DNA from: Chitinophagaceae bacterium | GTDB taxonomy: Bacteria > Bacteroidota > Bacteroidia > Chitinophagales > Chitinophagaceae | NCBI GenBank assembly: GCA_022843585.1 | Contig: JALHNJ010000001.1 | Location: 62,001-126,000, forward strand | Direction of reading: 5' to 3' | Length of the DNA stretch: 64,000 bases | Shown: positions 53,647 through 62,247 of the stretch, piece after piece | Layout of the letters: each line of letters starts with the position of its first letter | Position numbering within the stretch: the stretch's first letter is position 1 | The notes under the pieces: generated by a model | Told to the model about the DNA's origin: nothing | The model's database searches: none | What the model saw: only the letters and a program-made list of their open reading frames with translations | Program-made: the position numbers and the translations under genes

Positions 53647-54002
53647 TTATTGGACTTGTTTCATCAGCCCGGAACTCAGATCTTCTAATTTCATTTTTAA
53701 TACCGGCAATTCTTCTTGTATTACATTCCATACCAGTTGAAGGTCTGTTCCAAAGTATTCATGAATAAGGCGGTTCCTCATTCCTTTTATGGCAGCCCAC
53801 TCAATTTCCGGGTTTTCTTTTTTTATATCCTGTGCAAAATGGAAACTGCTTCGCCGATAATCTGGATATTGTACAGGCAGGCTTCCACGGCCATAAAGTG
53901 AGAAGTAAATTGTTCAAACGAAAGCCCTTTTGTATAAGTCTGAATGTGTTCTATAGACTTCAAAATATCTTCAAGTATAAAAATAGTTTTCCGCTCAGGC
54001 AT
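53647..54002 (-). pseudogene. HEPN-domain (DUF86-type) toxin gene with a frameshift
   Basis: The frame from ATG 54002 reads M-P-E-R-K-T-I-F-I-L-E-D-I-L-K-S-I-E and stops after 59 codons. The remaining HEPN sequence continues in another frame to a stop at 53647. It contains M-R-N-R-L-I-H-E-Y-F, carrying the R-x4-H active-site pair. One missing base near 53841 would restore a complete protein of 118 residues (S-H-F-A-Q-D-I-K-K at the junction). HEPN proteins with this motif are ribonucleases or targets of AMPylation by an MNT partner. As written the toxin loses its catalytic motif, so it may be inactive, or the base is a sequencing error. The gene overlaps the antitoxin by 8 bases. Confidence 0.75.
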
Positions 54003-54285
54003 ACACAATATCTTTTTGAACGTAAACGAGGTATTTAGGTTTAATAGCCCGCAGGGGAACCACATCGGTTTTAATGCCAAACAGTTCTTCTATTTCATCG
54101 GCCATGGTTACAAAATTTAAACCCATTGTACCGTTTATTTCAACAGCAATATCAATATCGCTTTGCTCAGTGGCTTCACCTCTTGCATAAGAGCCAAACA
54201 CACCCAGCTTAGAAATGGGATACTTCCGTTGCAGTTCCGGTTTGTGTTTTCGTAATATTTGTAATATGCTTTGCAGGGTATGCAT
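53995..54285 (-). CDS. MNT-type nucleotidyltransferase antitoxin
   Basis: 96 residues of minimal nucleotidyltransferase. The active site is G-V-F-G-S-Y-A-R-G-E-A-T-E-Q-S-D-I-D-I-A-V-E, with the G-S-x-x-R-G motif and a D-x-D pair at about 43 and 45. In MNT-HEPN modules the MNT protein neutralises the HEPN toxin, in the studied cases by adding AMP to it. This copy looks intact, while the adjacent HEPN gene is frameshifted. A TTTACTTTGCAG box lies directly before the ATG, as for purT. Confidence 0.88.
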   Translation of the reverse strand: MHTLQSILQILRKHKPELQRKYPISKLGVFGSYARGEATEQSDIDIAVEINGTMGLNFVTMADEIEELFGIKTDVVPLRAIKPKYLVYVQKDIVYA

Positions 54286-54289
54286 ACTG

Positions 54290-54296
54290 CAAAGTA
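54290..54296 (-). promoter_or_regulatory. Promoter element of the MNT gene
   Basis: Minus-strand TACTTTG, 4 bases before the ATG at 54285. The context TTTACTTTGCAG is identical to that before purT. The -33 box is not clear. Confidence 0.4.
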
Positions 54297-54468
54297 AATA
54301 AATTTTTAGCAGCCCGGCCCGGTATTGTGTTTTGGCTGAATCTTGGTAGGTTTGCTAATGATCATAAAGCAGAGCTTCCCAATTCATTCACCACATTATT
54401 CAATTAATACAATGTGCTTATAAATACTTGCACAATCCAATCAATCTTGCAGGCATAAACCAATCGTT

Positions 54469-54969
54469 ATGCAGCAAGCAAAACAAGTATCACTCTTCAT
54501 TGCTATTACAGCCTGGGCTATTTTAATAGGCGGCATTATGTATGCACATATCGTTTACTTTCCGCCCTACCTCTCGCATTTACCAGAGAGCAATAAATTA
54601 ATAACCGGTCCCTTCGGCTTGCGGGAAGAAAACTTTTGGATGCGCATACATCCATTCGCCATACTATCCACCGTTATAGCAGTAGTGTTGAACTGGAAAT
54701 TAAAAGCCCGCCGAAAATTTATACTCCTTGCTGCCATTATTTATGCAGTAGTAATAATTGCCACCGCCACTTATTTTTTACCCGGCTTAGTGGCGTTTGC
54801 CGAAAGTGGAACCAACAGCACCCTTACTGCTGCAGAGTGGTACCAGCGGGGCCAAACATGGCAATACCTTAGCTGGATACGGGGAGCTTTTATGTTTGCG
54901 GGATTTATATTGTTGTTGGTAGCATTAACAAAAACGGAAAAGCTTATGAGAATTAAAAATAACCTTTAA
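54469..54969 (+). CDS. Four-helix membrane protein of unknown function
   Basis: 166 residues with four membrane helices (about 8-28, 60-78, 84-105 and 135-155). The first loop has Y-F-P-P-Y-L-S-H-L-P and later N-F-W-M-R-I-H-P-F. The layout is reminiscent of the DUF1772 (anthrone-oxygenase-like) family, but I am not confident. The 3' end overlaps the DUF3883 gene by 17 bases, tail to tail. Confidence 0.65.
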   Translation: MQQAKQVSLFIAITAWAILIGGIMYAHIVYFPPYLSHLPESNKLITGPFGLREENFWMRIHPFAILSTVIAVVLNWKLKARRKFILLAAIIYAVVIIATATYFLPGLVAFAESGTNSTLTAAEWYQRGQTWQYLSWIRGAFMFAGFILLLVALTKTEKLMRIKNNL

Positions 54970-55780
54970 AGGTTTGTGGTCGTAATGAACAAAAACTTTC
55001 ATAATTACCTCTATTAATAAACATCTGGGGTTTATCGGTAAAATTAAAAACACGATATAGATAAAAATCTTTATTTTTTAATAAGGCAAACTTCCACTCA
55101 TTTCTTGAAAAATATATTGGGGTCTCTTTTGCCAGTTTAGTTGTCTTTACTTCAATGAACATATCTTTTCCATTAGTTTGTTTTGATAAAATATCAAAAC
55201 CAGTACCATCGCCTTTTTCTTTGGAAACCCATTCAACCCTTTCGGCAAGTTTTTCTTTTCCAGCTTTAATTAAACGCCACTTCTCATAATTATAAACAAG
55301 CTGCTCTCCCATTTCTCCTAAATTCCTATTACTTTGTTCTTTAGCTAAATAATTAGTTTTAATTGGTAAAAACACTGGCTCCTTCTCAGTCACTTTTGTT
55401 TTTGTGGGACTTTTTTTATCAATAAGGGTCTCAAAATTTATTTTCTTAGTATTCGGTTCAACTTTTTCGTCGGCAAATTTTTTAAACTCCTTTTCAAAAA
55501 AGGATTTATTGTTTTCTAAAAAAACAATCACCTCATCTTCTAATAACTGCTGATATCGGAATAATGGTTTGTATCCTTTAATATAAGGTAAACCCATATT
55601 TGCTAAAACACCACTGATGTTTCGATGCTTAAATTCAATCGAGTTTTCTCTATTGTTCAGTAAAGGGGCTAATTTTTTTCTATGAGATGTTTTATTGTAA
55701 GGCTTAGAATCCAATTCCAGTCTAAACATTTCAAAATAATCGTTTACAATAAGTATTACTTCTTCTTTTGTCCAATTCAT
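54953..55780 (-). CDS. DUF3883-domain protein, putative restriction-type nuclease
   Basis: 275 residues. An N-terminal helical region (W-T-K-E-E-V-I-L-I-V-N-D-Y-F) is followed by a linker rich in Lys and Thr, then the DUF3883 domain from about 150. The domain holds G-E-M-G-E-Q-L-V-Y-N, G-T-G-F-D-I-L-S (D196) and F-I-E-V-K-T-T-K (E210, K212). The spaced D, E-x-K set is the PD-(D/E)xK nuclease pattern. DUF3883 proteins frequently lie in restriction and phage-defence loci. It is divergent from a C5 methyltransferase gene with 125 bases between, which suggests a restriction-modification pair. No cleavage activity is proven. Confidence 0.8.
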   Translation of the reverse strand: MNWTKEEVILIVNDYFEMFRLELDSKPYNKTSHRKKLAPLLNNRENSIEFKHRNISGVLANMGLPYIKGYKPLFRYQQLLEDEVIVFLENNKSFFEKEFKKFADEKVEPNTKKINFETLIDKKSPTKTKVTEKEPVFLPIKTNYLAKEQSNRNLGEMGEQLVYNYEKWRLIKAGKEKLAERVEWVSKEKGDGTGFDILSKQTNGKDMFIEVKTTKLAKETPIYFSRNEWKFALLKNKDFYLYRVFNFTDKPQMFINRGNYESFCSLRPQTFKGYF

Positions 55781-55905
55781 ATTTTAAAAATATTCTTAAA
55801 GTTATTGCTAACGTGACTTATAAGCAAATGCACAAGCCGATAACCGTATTATTTTGTGTCTTAAAAGATACCGACTTTTCTTTTTAAACAAATCAAATTT
55901 GTCAA

Positions 55906-56805
55906 ATGAACAAAATAAGGCATACTCCAACAGCAAAAGGATACTTTTCAGGGTGCGGAGGAATGGAACTTGGTCTAATTTTATCAGGAGTTCAGTTAAT
56001 CCAATCTCTTGACTTAGATAAAGAAGCAACAGAGTGTATGAAGCTCAACACTCACTATTTCAATCATTCTATTTTAACTGCAGATATTAAAGACAAGACA
56101 GTTTTAGAGCAACCCCAAACAGATATTATTGTGGGAACATATCCTTGTACTAAATATTCTCCTATCGCAGATATTCATGGAACAAGAACTGGGGACGATC
56201 TATTTCTACATTTTTTCAGACACATTGCTATTGAAAAGCCTGAAATGTACATTGTAGAGAATGTTCCCGGAATGAAAAAGTTTAAAGTTGTAATGGAAGC
56301 AATGACTAAATTACCTGACTATTATGTAAATGTCTTTTGTCCTGTTGATACTGAGAACTGGTTGCCACAAAGAAGAAAGCGGTTAATACTAATAGGAACA
56401 AAAAGAAATTTTACAATTCAGGCTCCTACACAAATTAAAAACAGGCCTACATTTAAAAGTATTCTTGAGAAGAAACCTAAAGTGGAAATGCCGGATTACG
56501 TAATTAAAAGAATTAAAGGAGTATATAGAGATTTTCCCATTATTGTTAACCCCGAAGAAAGAAATGCATTAGCACCAACTTGTGTAGCACACTATTCGAA
56601 AGACTTAAGTACAAGGCTGGTAGTAGATAAAAAATTCCAATATGGGTTGCGACCATTTTCAGTAAGAGAATATGCAAGACTACAAGGATTTCCAGATGAT
56701 TTCATTTTCGAAAACAAAAGAAGTTCTTATCGTTTAATTGGAAACGCTGTTCCTGTTGATATGGGAAGATGGATTGGTGAAGTAGCAATGAAATATTTTA
56801 AATAA
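55906..56805 (+). CDS. DNA (cytosine-5-)-methyltransferase
   Basis: 299 residues with all core m5C motifs. Motif I is Y-F-S-G-C-G-G-M-E-L-G-L (13-24). Motif IV is G-T-Y-P-C-T-K-Y-S-P with catalytic C81. Motif VI is E-N-V (118-120), VIII is Q-R-R (155-157), IX is R-P-F-S-V-R-E-Y-A-R-L-Q-G-F (about 249-262) and X is Y-R-L-I-G-N-A-V-P. The target-recognition region between VIII and IX is short, about 90 residues. It would methylate cytosine within one DNA target, unknown here. The divergent DUF3883 gene is a likely nuclease partner. The proteins in this region have more AT-rich codons than those before 54 kb, suggesting transfer. Confidence 0.93.
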   Translation: MNKIRHTPTAKGYFSGCGGMELGLILSGVQLIQSLDLDKEATECMKLNTHYFNHSILTADIKDKTVLEQPQTDIIVGTYPCTKYSPIADIHGTRTGDDLFLHFFRHIAIEKPEMYIVENVPGMKKFKVVMEAMTKLPDYYVNVFCPVDTENWLPQRRKRLILIGTKRNFTIQAPTQIKNRPTFKSILEKKPKVEMPDYVIKRIKGVYRDFPIIVNPEERNALAPTCVAHYSKDLSTRLVVDKKFQYGLRPFSVREYARLQGFPDDFIFENKRSSYRLIGNAVPVDMGRWIGEVAMKYFK

Positions 56806-56808
56806 AAC

Positions 56809-56865
56809 TCACCCCTTCTTCTCCAACCCATCCATAATCTCCTTCAACTTTTCCAGTTTACTCAC
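56809..56865 (-). pseudogene. Remnant of the XRE regulator's 3' end
   Basis: Read on the minus strand it encodes V-S-K-L-E-K-L-K-E-I-M-D-G-L-E-K-K-G and a stop. The XRE protein at 61881-62234 ends V-S-K-L-E-K-L-K-G-L-L-D-E-L-E-K-E-G. The DNA of the two 57-base segments is about 85 percent identical by eye. Upstream of the V codon the match stops and an in-frame stop occurs, so this is a truncated relic. The two copies bracket the giant helicase gene in the same orientation. Confidence 0.8.
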
Positions 56866-57036
56866 CCTTTATTCAACTTTCAGTTCCCTACCGTATCTTA
56901 TTGAGGGAAAGCAAATAAACCCACCGGACAAATTTTTACCGAGCAAAGAATCCCTAAAATGGCATAATGACTTATTTATAGAGTAATTTATATACTGTTT
57001 ACTATAAAATTGGAGTTCTTTTTATTAAATTTCAAA

Positions 57037-60000
57037 ATGCAAACAATTGCCTTTATTGATACAGAGATTGAGCCGAAAAGCGGAAAGATTCTTGACATTG
57101 GTGGTGTCAAGGGTGATGGTAATCATTTTCACTCAAACTCAATAAAAGACTTCGCTGTTTTTCTTAGGGGAACAGAGTTCATTTGCGGACACAACATTTT
57201 CAGACACGATTTAAAATACATTCAGAAAGCAGTTAATGATGCTGGTATAAATCCTTCAAATGTCATTGACACCTTATTTCTTTCTCCCCTGCTGTTTCCG
57301 ACAAGGCCCTACCATCCTTTAGAGAAGGATTATAAGTTACAATATGAAGATTCAAATTCTCCTTTGAATGATTCAATAATAACCAAAGACCTTCTAAATG
57401 AAGAAATTTCTGTTTTTAATCAACTTGACAATTCTCTAAAACAAATTTTCTATTTGCTTTTGAATGACAAAAAGGAGTTTCACTCCTTTTTCCATTTCAT
57501 TTTATACACAAGTAGCGACACAAATCTTGAAAAATTAATCCAGGAAAAATTTCATTCAGAAATTTGTGAACAAACAGACTTGAAAAAATTAATTTCTGAG
57601 CATCCCATTGAATTAGCTTATTGTTTATCACTTATAGATTGTAGAAATCGTTATTCAATTACACCACCATGGGTTTTGAAAACGTATCCTGATATAGAAA
57701 GGGTAATGATTGCGTTGAGAAACAAACCGTGTCTCACAGGCTGTATTTACTGTAATCAAGTATTGGACATACACAAGGGTTTGAAAACATATTTCCGTTT
57801 TGATACCTTCAGAACGTACGCAGGTGAAAAATTGCAAGAGAACGCAATGAAAGCAGCAATTGAGAACAAATCTCTCTTAGCTGTTTTCCCTACAGGTGGT
57901 GGCAAGTCAATCACATTTCAAGTTCCTGCTTTAATGAGTGGTGTTGCAACAAAAGGTTTGACAGTTGTAATTTCTCCTCTACAATCTTTAATGAAAGACC
58001 AAGTTGACAATTTGGTTAACAAATATGACATTACTGATGCAGTTACAATAAACGGCTTGCTTGATCCGATTGAAAGAAGTAAATCTTTTGAAAGAGTTGA
58101 AGATGGTTCTGTGTCACTACTTTACATCTCACCAGAATCCTTGCGTTCAAAAACAATTGAACGACTTTTATTAGGAAGAAAAATTGTTCGCTTTGTTATT
58201 GATGAAGCTCACTGCTTTTCATCGTGGGGACAAGATTTCAGAGTTGATTATTTATACATCGGTGATTTCATCAAACAAATTCAAGAGAAGAAAAATCTTG
58301 AAGAAACAATTCCTATTTCTTGCTTTACAGCAACAGCAAAGAAAAAAGTTATTGAAGATATTTGTGCTTATTTCAAAGAAAAGCTTTCCCTTGACTTGGA
58401 AATTTTTAGTTCCGATGCTACAAGAACCAACTTGCAATACAAAGTTTTTGAGAAAGAAGGGGAAGAAGAAAAGTATAATTCAGTAAGAGATTTGATTGAA
58501 GAAAAAAATTGTCCAACTATCATTTATGTTTCACGAACCAAGAGAGCTAAAGACCTTGCAGCAAGATTATCTGAAGATGGATTTAGTGCAAAAGCATTTC
58601 ATGGGAAAATGGACGTAAAAGAAAAAATTGAAAACCAAGATTCGTTCATTAAAGGAGACGTTCAAATCATGGTTGCTACTTCTGCCTTTGGGATGGGTGT
58701 GGATAAAGATAATATTGGGATGGTTATTCATTATGATATATCTGATTCTTTGGAAAATTATATTCAAGAAGCTGGAAGAGCTGGAAGAAACGAAAGCATG
58801 AAAGCTGACTGTTTTGTGTTATTTAACGAGGAAGATCTTAGCAAACACTTTATACTACTTAATCAAACAAAACTTTCAATCAAAGAAATACAGCAGGTTT
58901 GGAAAGCGATAAAAGATATCACAAGATTTCGTTCTTCGGTTTCAAATTCAGCTTTGGAGATTGCTCGTAAAGCAGGTTGGGATGATAATGTAGTTGAGAT
59001 TGAAACAAGAGTAACAACAGCAATTGCAGCCCTTGAAGATGCTGGCTATTTGAAACGAGGGCAGAATATGCCAAGAGTTTTTGCGAACAGTATTCTTTCA
59101 AAGAATGCGCAGGAGGCTATTGAAAAAATAAATGCTTCACAAAGATTTGAGGAGAAACAAAAAGAAAAAGGAATCAGAATTATCAAGAAACTCTTTTCAA
59201 GCAAGAGCAGAAACCAGAGCAATGATGAAGCAGCAGAATCAAGAATAGATTATATCAGCGATCATTTGGGAATTGTAAAAGAAGAAGTGATAAACATTGT
59301 GAATCTACTTCGTGAGGAAAAAATATTAGCGGATGCAAAAGATTTAACTGCATTCATAAAGAAAGGGGAAAACATAAACCGTTCATTGAAGATTGTAGAA
59401 ACTTTTAGTCAGATTGAAAATTTTCTTTTGCCAGTCTTTGAAGAAAAAGAAAATACATTTCACATAAAGGAATTAAATGAAGATGCAGAGCAAAAAGGAT
59501 GTAAAGAGGTTACACCAAACAAGTTAAAAACAGTTATCAATTTTTGGGCAATCAAGAATTGGATTAAACGACACAACGAACAGTATTCAAAGAATCATGT
59601 CATGATTCTTTGTGTTCAACCGAAAGAATTATTGAAAGAAAAATTAGAAAAGCGACATGAACTATCCAGATTTATTGTTTCATTCCTGTACGAAAAAAGC
59701 AATTTGTCAACTTCTGAAGTTGAAAATGAAGAGGTATTGGTTGAATTTTCAGTTCATGAACTAAAAGACGAGTTTGAAAAAAGACCAAAACTTTTTGAAA
59801 TAAAAGTTTCAATTGGGGATATTGAAGACACCCTTTTTTATCTTTCAAGAATTGAGGCAATAAAAATTGAAGGTGGGTTTTTGGTAGTGTATAATCGGCT
59901 TACCATTGACAGAGTTGAGCAAGACAATAAAAGAAGATACAAAAATGATGACTACCAAAAGTTAAATCAGTTTTACGAAAATAAGGTTCAGCAAATTCAT

Positions 60001-61845
60001 ATTGTTGGTGAGTATGCTAAGAAAATGATTGGCGATTACAAAGGAGCATTGCAATTTGTTGATGATTATTTCCAGTTAAACTACACTTCATTTCTCAACA
60101 AATACTTTCCCGGAAGTGAAAGGCAAAAAGAAATTAGAAGAAATTTAACTCCTGCTAAATTTCGGCAATTGTTTGGCTCATTATCTCCAACTCAATTAGA
60201 GATCATTAAGGATAATGAAACAAAACACATTGCAGTTGTGGCGGGACCTGGTAGTGGGAAAACAAGAGTATTGGTTCACAAATTAGCATCGCTGCTCTTG
60301 ATGGAGGATGTTAAGCATGAGCAATTACTCATGGTGACCTTTTCAAGAGCAGCAGCAACTGAATTTAAAAAGCGGTTAATCTCACTGATTGGGAATGCTG
60401 CTCACTATATTGAAATAAAAACCTTTCATTCTTACTGTTTTGATTTATTGGGGAGGGTCGGAAGTTTGGAAAAGTCAGATGCCATCCTGAAAAACACTAT
60501 TGAAAAGATTAAGAACGGTGAGGTTGAAGCAAACCGAATTACAAAAACAGTTTTGGTAATTGATGAAGCACAAGATATGAATGCTGATGAGTTTGCATTA
60601 ATTAATACATTAATGGAACAGAATGAAGAAATGAGAGTAATTGCGGTTGGAGACGATGACCAAAACATTTACGAGTTCAGAGGAGCAAGTTCAAAATATT
60701 TAGAGCAGTTCATGGCGGAAAGGAAAGCAGCCAAACACGAACTCATAGAAAACTATAGAAGCAAAAGCAACTTGGTTAATTTCACAAACGGGTTTGTGAA
60801 AATGATTAATCACCGATTAAAAGAAACTCCTATTGCAGTAAAACAAACTGACAACGGAAATATAAAGTTGGTGCGTTATCAAAGCTCAAATCTTATTTCA
60901 CCATTGGTGCAAGACATATTGACAACAGGACTTGCCGGAACTACTTGTGTACTGACAAAAACAAATAATGAGGCACTACAGATTACCGGTTTGCTTTTGA
61001 AATACGGAATGCAAGCAAAGTTGATTCAAAGCAACGATGGTTTCAGTTTGCAAAATCTTTTTGAAGTTCGCTTGCTTTTGAATGAAATAAGTATGGGGGA
61101 TGATGTAAAAATTATTAACGATGAAATTTGGGCAAATGCAAAGAGTGCAATGAGAAAAAAGTTTCAGAACAGTTCAAAGTTGGAAGTGTGTAACAACCTC
61201 ATTAAACAATTTGAAGACAGCTATCCTAAGAAGAAATACAAATCTGATCTGGAAGTTTTCGTAAGAGAATCAAAACTCGAAGATTTTTATAATGAGAACG
61301 GGGAAACGATTTTTGTTTCAACCATTCACAAAGCAAAGGGAAAAGAGTTTGACAATGTTTTCATCATGCTTGAGAACTTCAACCCCGCAACCGATGAAGC
61401 CAAACGCCAACTATATGTTGCAATGACAAGAGCAAAACGCAACCTGACAATTCACTTAAACGGAAATTATCTTGACAGCATTAAGGCTGAAAATTTAGAA
61501 AGAGTTGAAGATAGAGAAACACATTTACCTCCAAGTGAAATGGCAATGCACTTAACACATGAAGATGTAAACCTTGGCTACTTCGAATTTGTTCAGCATC
61601 GAATGAATGGAATTATCAGTGGTGATTTACTAACCAAAACAGACAAAGGGTATGCAAATGCAAAAGGAGATTTAGTTTTAAAATTTTCAAATAAATTTAT
61701 TGAGGTATTAAACTCCCAAGAGAGAAAAGGATATAAACTCAATGAGGTAAAAACTAATTTTGTTGTTTATTGGAAAAAGCCAGAAGAGGAAAAAGAAATT
61801 AAAATCATTTTACCTGAATTGATTTTTAGAAAAACTGCACCTTAA
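57037..61845 (+). CDS. Exonuclease-like / RecQ / UvrD triple fusion protein
   Basis: 1602 residues from ATG 57037 (an in-frame TTG nine codons upstream is possible). Part 1 (1-150) resembles a DEDD exonuclease, with A-F-I-D-T-E and I-C-G-H-N-I-F-R-H-D-L-K. A cysteine cluster C-L-T-G-C-I-Y-C follows at 232-239. Part 2 is a RecQ core: Walker A F-P-T-G-G-G-K-S (about 284-291), D-E-A-H-C-F-S-S-W (about 389) and G-M-G-V-D-K-D-N, then a long winged-helix-like region. Part 3 (about 1040-1500) is a UvrD/Rep-type SF1 helicase: A-G-P-G-S-G-K-T (about 1069-1076), D-E-A-Q-D (about 1176), G-D-D-D-Q-N-I-Y-E-F-R-G-A and V-A-M-T-R-A-K-R (about 1461). All motor motifs look intact. The genomic context is a defence-type cluster. 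Antiviral function is inferred. Confidence 0.9.
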   Translation: MQTIAFIDTEIEPKSGKILDIGGVKGDGNHFHSNSIKDFAVFLRGTEFICGHNIFRHDLKYIQKAVNDAGINPSNVIDTLFLSPLLFPTRPYHPLEKDYKLQYEDSNSPLNDSIITKDLLNEEISVFNQLDNSLKQIFYLLLNDKKEFHSFFHFILYTSSDTNLEKLIQEKFHSEICEQTDLKKLISEHPIELAYCLSLIDCRNRYSITPPWVLKTYPDIERVMIALRNKPCLTGCIYCNQVLDIHKGLKTYFRFDTFRTYAGEKLQENAMKAAIENKSLLAVFPTGGGKSITFQVPALMSGVATKGLTVVISPLQSLMKDQVDNLVNKYDITDAVTINGLLDPIERSKSFERVEDGSVSLLYISPESLRSKTIERLLLGRKIVRFVIDEAHCFSSWGQDFRVDYLYIGDFIKQIQEKKNLEETIPISCFTATAKKKVIEDICAYFKEKLSLDLEIFSSDATRTNLQYKVFEKEGEEEKYNSVRDLIEEKNCPTIIYVSRTKRAKDLAARLSEDGFSAKAFHGKMDVKEKIENQDSFIKGDVQIMVATSAFGMGVDKDNIGMVIHYDISDSLENYIQEAGRAGRNESMKADCFVLFNEEDLSKHFILLNQTKLSIKEIQQVWKAIKDITRFRSSVSNSALEIARKAGWDDNVVEIETRVTTAIAALEDAGYLKRGQNMPRVFANSILSKNAQEAIEKINASQRFEEKQKEKGIRIIKKLFSSKSRNQSNDEAAESRIDYISDHLGIVKEEVINIVNLLREEKILADAKDLTAFIKKGENINRSLKIVETFSQIENFLLPVFEEKENTFHIKELNEDAEQKGCKEVTPNKLKTVINFWAIKNWIKRHNEQYSKNHVMILCVQPKELLKEKLEKRHELSRFIVSFLYEKSNLSTSEVENEEVLVEFSVHELKDEFEKRPKLFEIKVSIGDIEDTLFYLSRIEAIKIEGGFLVVYNRLTIDRVEQDNKRRYKNDDYQKLNQFYENKVQQIHIVGEYAKKMIGDYKGALQFVDDYFQLNYTSFLNKYFPGSERQKEIRRNLTPAKFRQLFGSLSPTQLEIIKDNETKHIAVVAGPGSGKTRVLVHKLASLLLMEDVKHEQLLMVTFSRAAATEFKKRLISLIGNAAHYIEIKTFHSYCFDLLGRVGSLEKSDAILKNTIEKIKNGEVEANRITKTVLVIDEAQDMNADEFALINTLMEQNEEMRVIAVGDDDQNIYEFRGASSKYLEQFMAERKAAKHELIENYRSKSNLVNFTNGFVKMINHRLKETPIAVKQTDNGNIKLVRYQSSNLISPLVQDILTTGLAGTTCVLTKTNNEALQITGLLLKYGMQAKLIQSNDGFSLQNLFEVRLLLNEISMGDDVKIINDEIWANAKSAMRKKFQNSSKLEVCNNLIKQFEDSYPKKKYKSDLEVFVRESKLEDFYNENGETIFVSTIHKAKGKEFDNVFIMLENFNPATDEAKRQLYVAMTRAKRNLTIHLNGNYLDSIKAENLERVEDRETHLPPSEMAMHLTHEDVNLGYFEFVQHRMNGIISGDLLTKTDKGYANAKGDLVLKFSNKFIEVLNSQERKGYKLNEVKTNFVVYWKKPEEEKEIKIILPELIFRKTAP

Positions 61846-61880
61846 TTTAATAGGTTAATAATTTCGTCTCAAATTAACAC

Positions 61881-62234
61881 TCACCCCTCCTTCTCCAACT
61901 CATCCAACAATCCTTTCAACTTCTCCAGTTTACTCACCGATAATTTTTTTATCCGGTCCACCGGGTTCACCACTTCATCCTTTGCTTTCAACTTATGCAG
62001 CGGGTGGTCCTTCGCCACGCCGGCAATATTAGCTTCACTCCAAACAAACAGTTCATTTGGCGTACAGGTACACAAAATGCAGAGATGTTCAATCGTCGCA
62101 TAGGTAAGGCTATCCGTCTTTCCGGTCAGCAACCGGTTCACCGTGTGGTACTTCATGCCCTTTTGCACCAGGTACTTGCTCGCATTGTCGATACCACGGC
62201 TCTTTAAAAGGCTGGCAACATTCAAACTAAGCAT
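61881..62234 (-). CDS. XRE/Cro-type helix-turn-helix regulator
   Basis: 117 residues from ATG 62234. The N-terminal half has V-A-S-L-L-K-S-R-G-I-D-N-A-S-K-Y-L, then Y-H-T-V-N-R-L-L-T-G-K-T-D-S-L, the recognition helix of an XRE-type HTH. L-C-T-C-T-P-N-E-L-F-V-W closes the domain. A Lys/Glu-rich helix (L-E-K-L-K-G-L-L-D-E-L-E-K-E-G) ends the protein. The gene converges with the giant helicase with a gap of 35 bases, and a 21-bp repeat array lies 22 bases upstream of its start. It probably regulates itself and neighbouring genes. Confidence 0.85.
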   Translation of the reverse strand: MLSLNVASLLKSRGIDNASKYLVQKGMKYHTVNRLLTGKTDSLTYATIEHLCILCTCTPNELFVWSEANIAGVAKDHPLHKLKAKDEVVNPVDRIKKLSVSKLEKLKGLLDELEKEG

Positions 62235-62247
62235 AATTAATTGGTTT

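Noticed and set aside
53647-54002. Programmed ribosomal frameshifting in the HEPN gene
   Set aside because: No slippery heptamer or downstream structure is evident at the junction. A mutation or sequencing error is simpler.
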